Shown here: positions 63,001 to 64,000 of the stretch, one piece after another
Position numbering within the stretch: position 1 is the first letter of the stretch
How the letters are laid out: every line of letters starts with the position of its first letter
From: DAHVFK01 sp035310985
GTDB lineage: Bacteria > Pseudomonadota > Gammaproteobacteria > Burkholderiales > SG8-39
Assembly: GCA_035310985.1 (NCBI GenBank)
Contig: DATGDH010000133.1
Location: 45,912 to 109,911, forward strand
Length of the DNA stretch: 64,000 bases
Direction of reading: 5' to 3'
The notes under the pieces: model-generated
What the model saw: the letters and a program-made list of their open reading frames with translations, nothing else
What the model was told of the DNA's origin: nothing
The model's database searches: none
Made by a program: the position numbers and the translations under genes

Positions 63001-64000
63001 CTAGCCGGGCTCGCCGCGGGGCTCGGACAGCAGGTCCTGCGCGGCGGCCGGCGCGACGATGCCGAAATGCCGGTAGGCGACCAGCGTGGCCATGCGCCCG
63101 CGCGGCGTTCGCTGCAGGTAGCCCTGCTGGATGAGGAACGGCTCGAGCACGTCCTCGATGGTGTCGCGCTCCTCGCCGATCGCGGCGGCCAGGTTCTCGA
63201 CGCCGACCGGACCGCCCGCGAACTTCTCGATCACCGCGAGCAGCAGCTTCCTGTCCATCAGGTCGAGCCCCAGCACGTCGACGTCGAGCATGCGCAGCGC
63301 GGCGTCCGCGACGGCTTTCGAGACCACGCCGTCGGCCTTCACCTGAGCGTAGTCGCGCACGCGGCGCAGGAGCCGGTTCGCCACGCGCGGCGTGCCGCGC
63401 GAGCGGCGCGCGATCTCGAGCGCGCCCTCCTCGGCGAGCTGTACTTCGAGCAGGTGCGCCGAGCGGTGCACGATCGTCGAGAGTTCCCTCTCGCCGTAGA
63501 ACTCGAGGCGCGCCACGATGCCGAAGCGGTCGCGCAACGGGTTGGTGAGCATGCCTGCGCGCGTGGTCGCACCCACCAGCGTGAACGGCGGCAAGTCGAG
63601 CTTGATCGAGCGCGCCGCCGGCCCTTCGCCGATCATGATGTCGATCTGGTAGTCCTCGAGCGCCGGGTAGAGGATCTCCTCGACGACCGGCGAGAGCCGA
63701 TGGATCTCGTCGATGAACAGCACGTCCCTCGGCTCGAGGTTGGTGAGCAGCGCCGCGAGGTCGCCCGGCCGCTCGAGCACCGGGCCCGAGGTCTGGCGCA
63801 GGTTGACGCCCATCTCGCGCGCGATGATGTGCGCGAGCGTGGTCTTGCCCAGTCCAGGCGGCCCGAACAGCAGCACGTGATCGAGCGCCTCGCCGCGCGC
63901 TCGCGCCGCCTGGATGAAGATCTCGAGCTGGCCCCTCACCTTCGCCTGGCCGACGTACTCGGCGAGCGTCGCCGGCCGCAGCGAGCGTTCGAGCTGCTCC
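63001..64000 (-). CDS. ruvB: Holliday junction helicase RuvB, N-terminus outside the window
   Basis: The C-terminal ~333 codons are present; the first ~10-20 codons lie beyond base 64000. Visible motifs are LRPATLAEYVGQAKVRGQLE, Walker A LLFGPPGLGKTTLA, Walker B VLFIDEIHRL, sensor GATTRAG, and the RuvB C-terminal wing (LDVLGLDLMDRKLL, GGPVGVENLAAAIGE, QGYLQRTPRGRMAT). It is the AAA motor of branch migration with RuvA and RuvC. The stop codon is followed directly by the ybgC frame. Confidence 0.95.
   Translation of the reverse strand, partial: EQLERSLRPATLAEYVGQAKVRGQLEIFIQAARARGEALDHVLLFGPPGLGKTTLAHIIAREMGVNLRQTSGPVLERPGDLAALLTNLEPRDVLFIDEIHRLSPVVEEILYPALEDYQIDIMIGEGPAARSIKLDLPPFTLVGATTRAGMLTNPLRDRFGIVARLEFYGERELSTIVHRSAHLLEVQLAEEGALEIARRSRGTPRVANRLLRRVRDYAQVKADGVVSKAVADAALRMLDVDVLGLDLMDRKLLLAVIEKFAGGPVGVENLAAAIGEERDTIEDVLEPFLIQQGYLQRTPRGRMATLVAYRHFGIVAPAAAQDLLSEPRGEPG

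Overview
The window is a GC-rich, densely packed chromosomal segment of a Gram-negative bacterium, most likely a betaproteobacterium. The evidence is gene order and content: kdsD-kdsC-lptCAB-rpoN-hpf-ptsN-hprK-rapZ, thiSG-trmB / hemW-rdgB-rph, yicC-gmk-rpoZ-spoT, an infA paralogue, and ruvB-ybgC-tolQRAB-pal-cpoB-queC. No rRNA, insertion sequence, integrase, CRISPR array or obvious transferred island was seen. Most of the window is core chromosome with a few accessory clusters between conserved blocks.

Layout. (1) 1-14390: an MSHA-like type IV pilus locus. It holds a TPR protein, a MshE-type ATPase with a c-di-GMP-binding type N-terminus, a MshG/GspF platform protein, an inner-membrane GspL/M/C-like trio, two large prepilin-like proteins and a major pilin with a sigma-54 type promoter and its own terminator. 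Between the prepilin-like genes and the pilin lie a membrane adenylate cyclase, an orphan membrane histidine kinase, an orphan ABC-2 permease and a TPR-like protein. (2) 14401-25603: a KefB-type antiporter, then envelope and regulation genes (kdsD, kdsC, lptCAB, rpoN, hpf, ptsN, hprK, rapZ, a Lon-N domain protein) and mutY on the opposite strand. (3) 25709-32383: a peptide-type ABC transporter operon with an embedded M20 amidohydrolase. (4) 32373-36161: an AsmA-like protein, a 5'-nucleotidase, a DUF4344 metallopeptidase and tRNA-Gly(CCC). (5) 36418-43226: a small exported protein, a DUF302 protein, thiSG, trmB, and an opposite-strand block hemW-rdgB-rph-PP2C phosphatase-Ser/Thr kinase. (6) 43250-47143: yicC-gmk-rpoZ-spoT. 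(7) 47140-55885: radical SAM/B12 protein, Do-like protease, infA paralogue, lipoproteins, SRPBCC and YceI proteins, cytochrome b561, and a LysR-cupin-dioxygenase-like cluster. (8) 55907-64000: tRNA-Lys, YeeE/YedE transporter, queC, the Tol-Pal operon, ybgC and truncated ruvB.

How parts may connect. The window carries both sigma-54 (rpoN) and a GG-N10-GC promoter in front of the major pilin, so pilin output probably depends on RpoN. The pilus locus also encodes a cAMP-making enzyme and a c-di-GMP-type ATPase domain, suggesting second-messenger control. lptCAB, kdsC and kdsD serve lipopolysaccharide synthesis and export; Tol-Pal serves envelope constriction.

Genome style. Genes commonly overlap by four bases (ATGA, GTGA, and apparently CTGA at two genes whose only sensible start is CTG). 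Several convergent pairs share interleaved stop codons. The longest stretch without a confident gene is about 480 bases (50334-50814), which holds an infA leader with an intrinsic terminator and a weak candidate small exported protein. Base composition and similarity searches were not computed; family names rest on motifs read from the translations.
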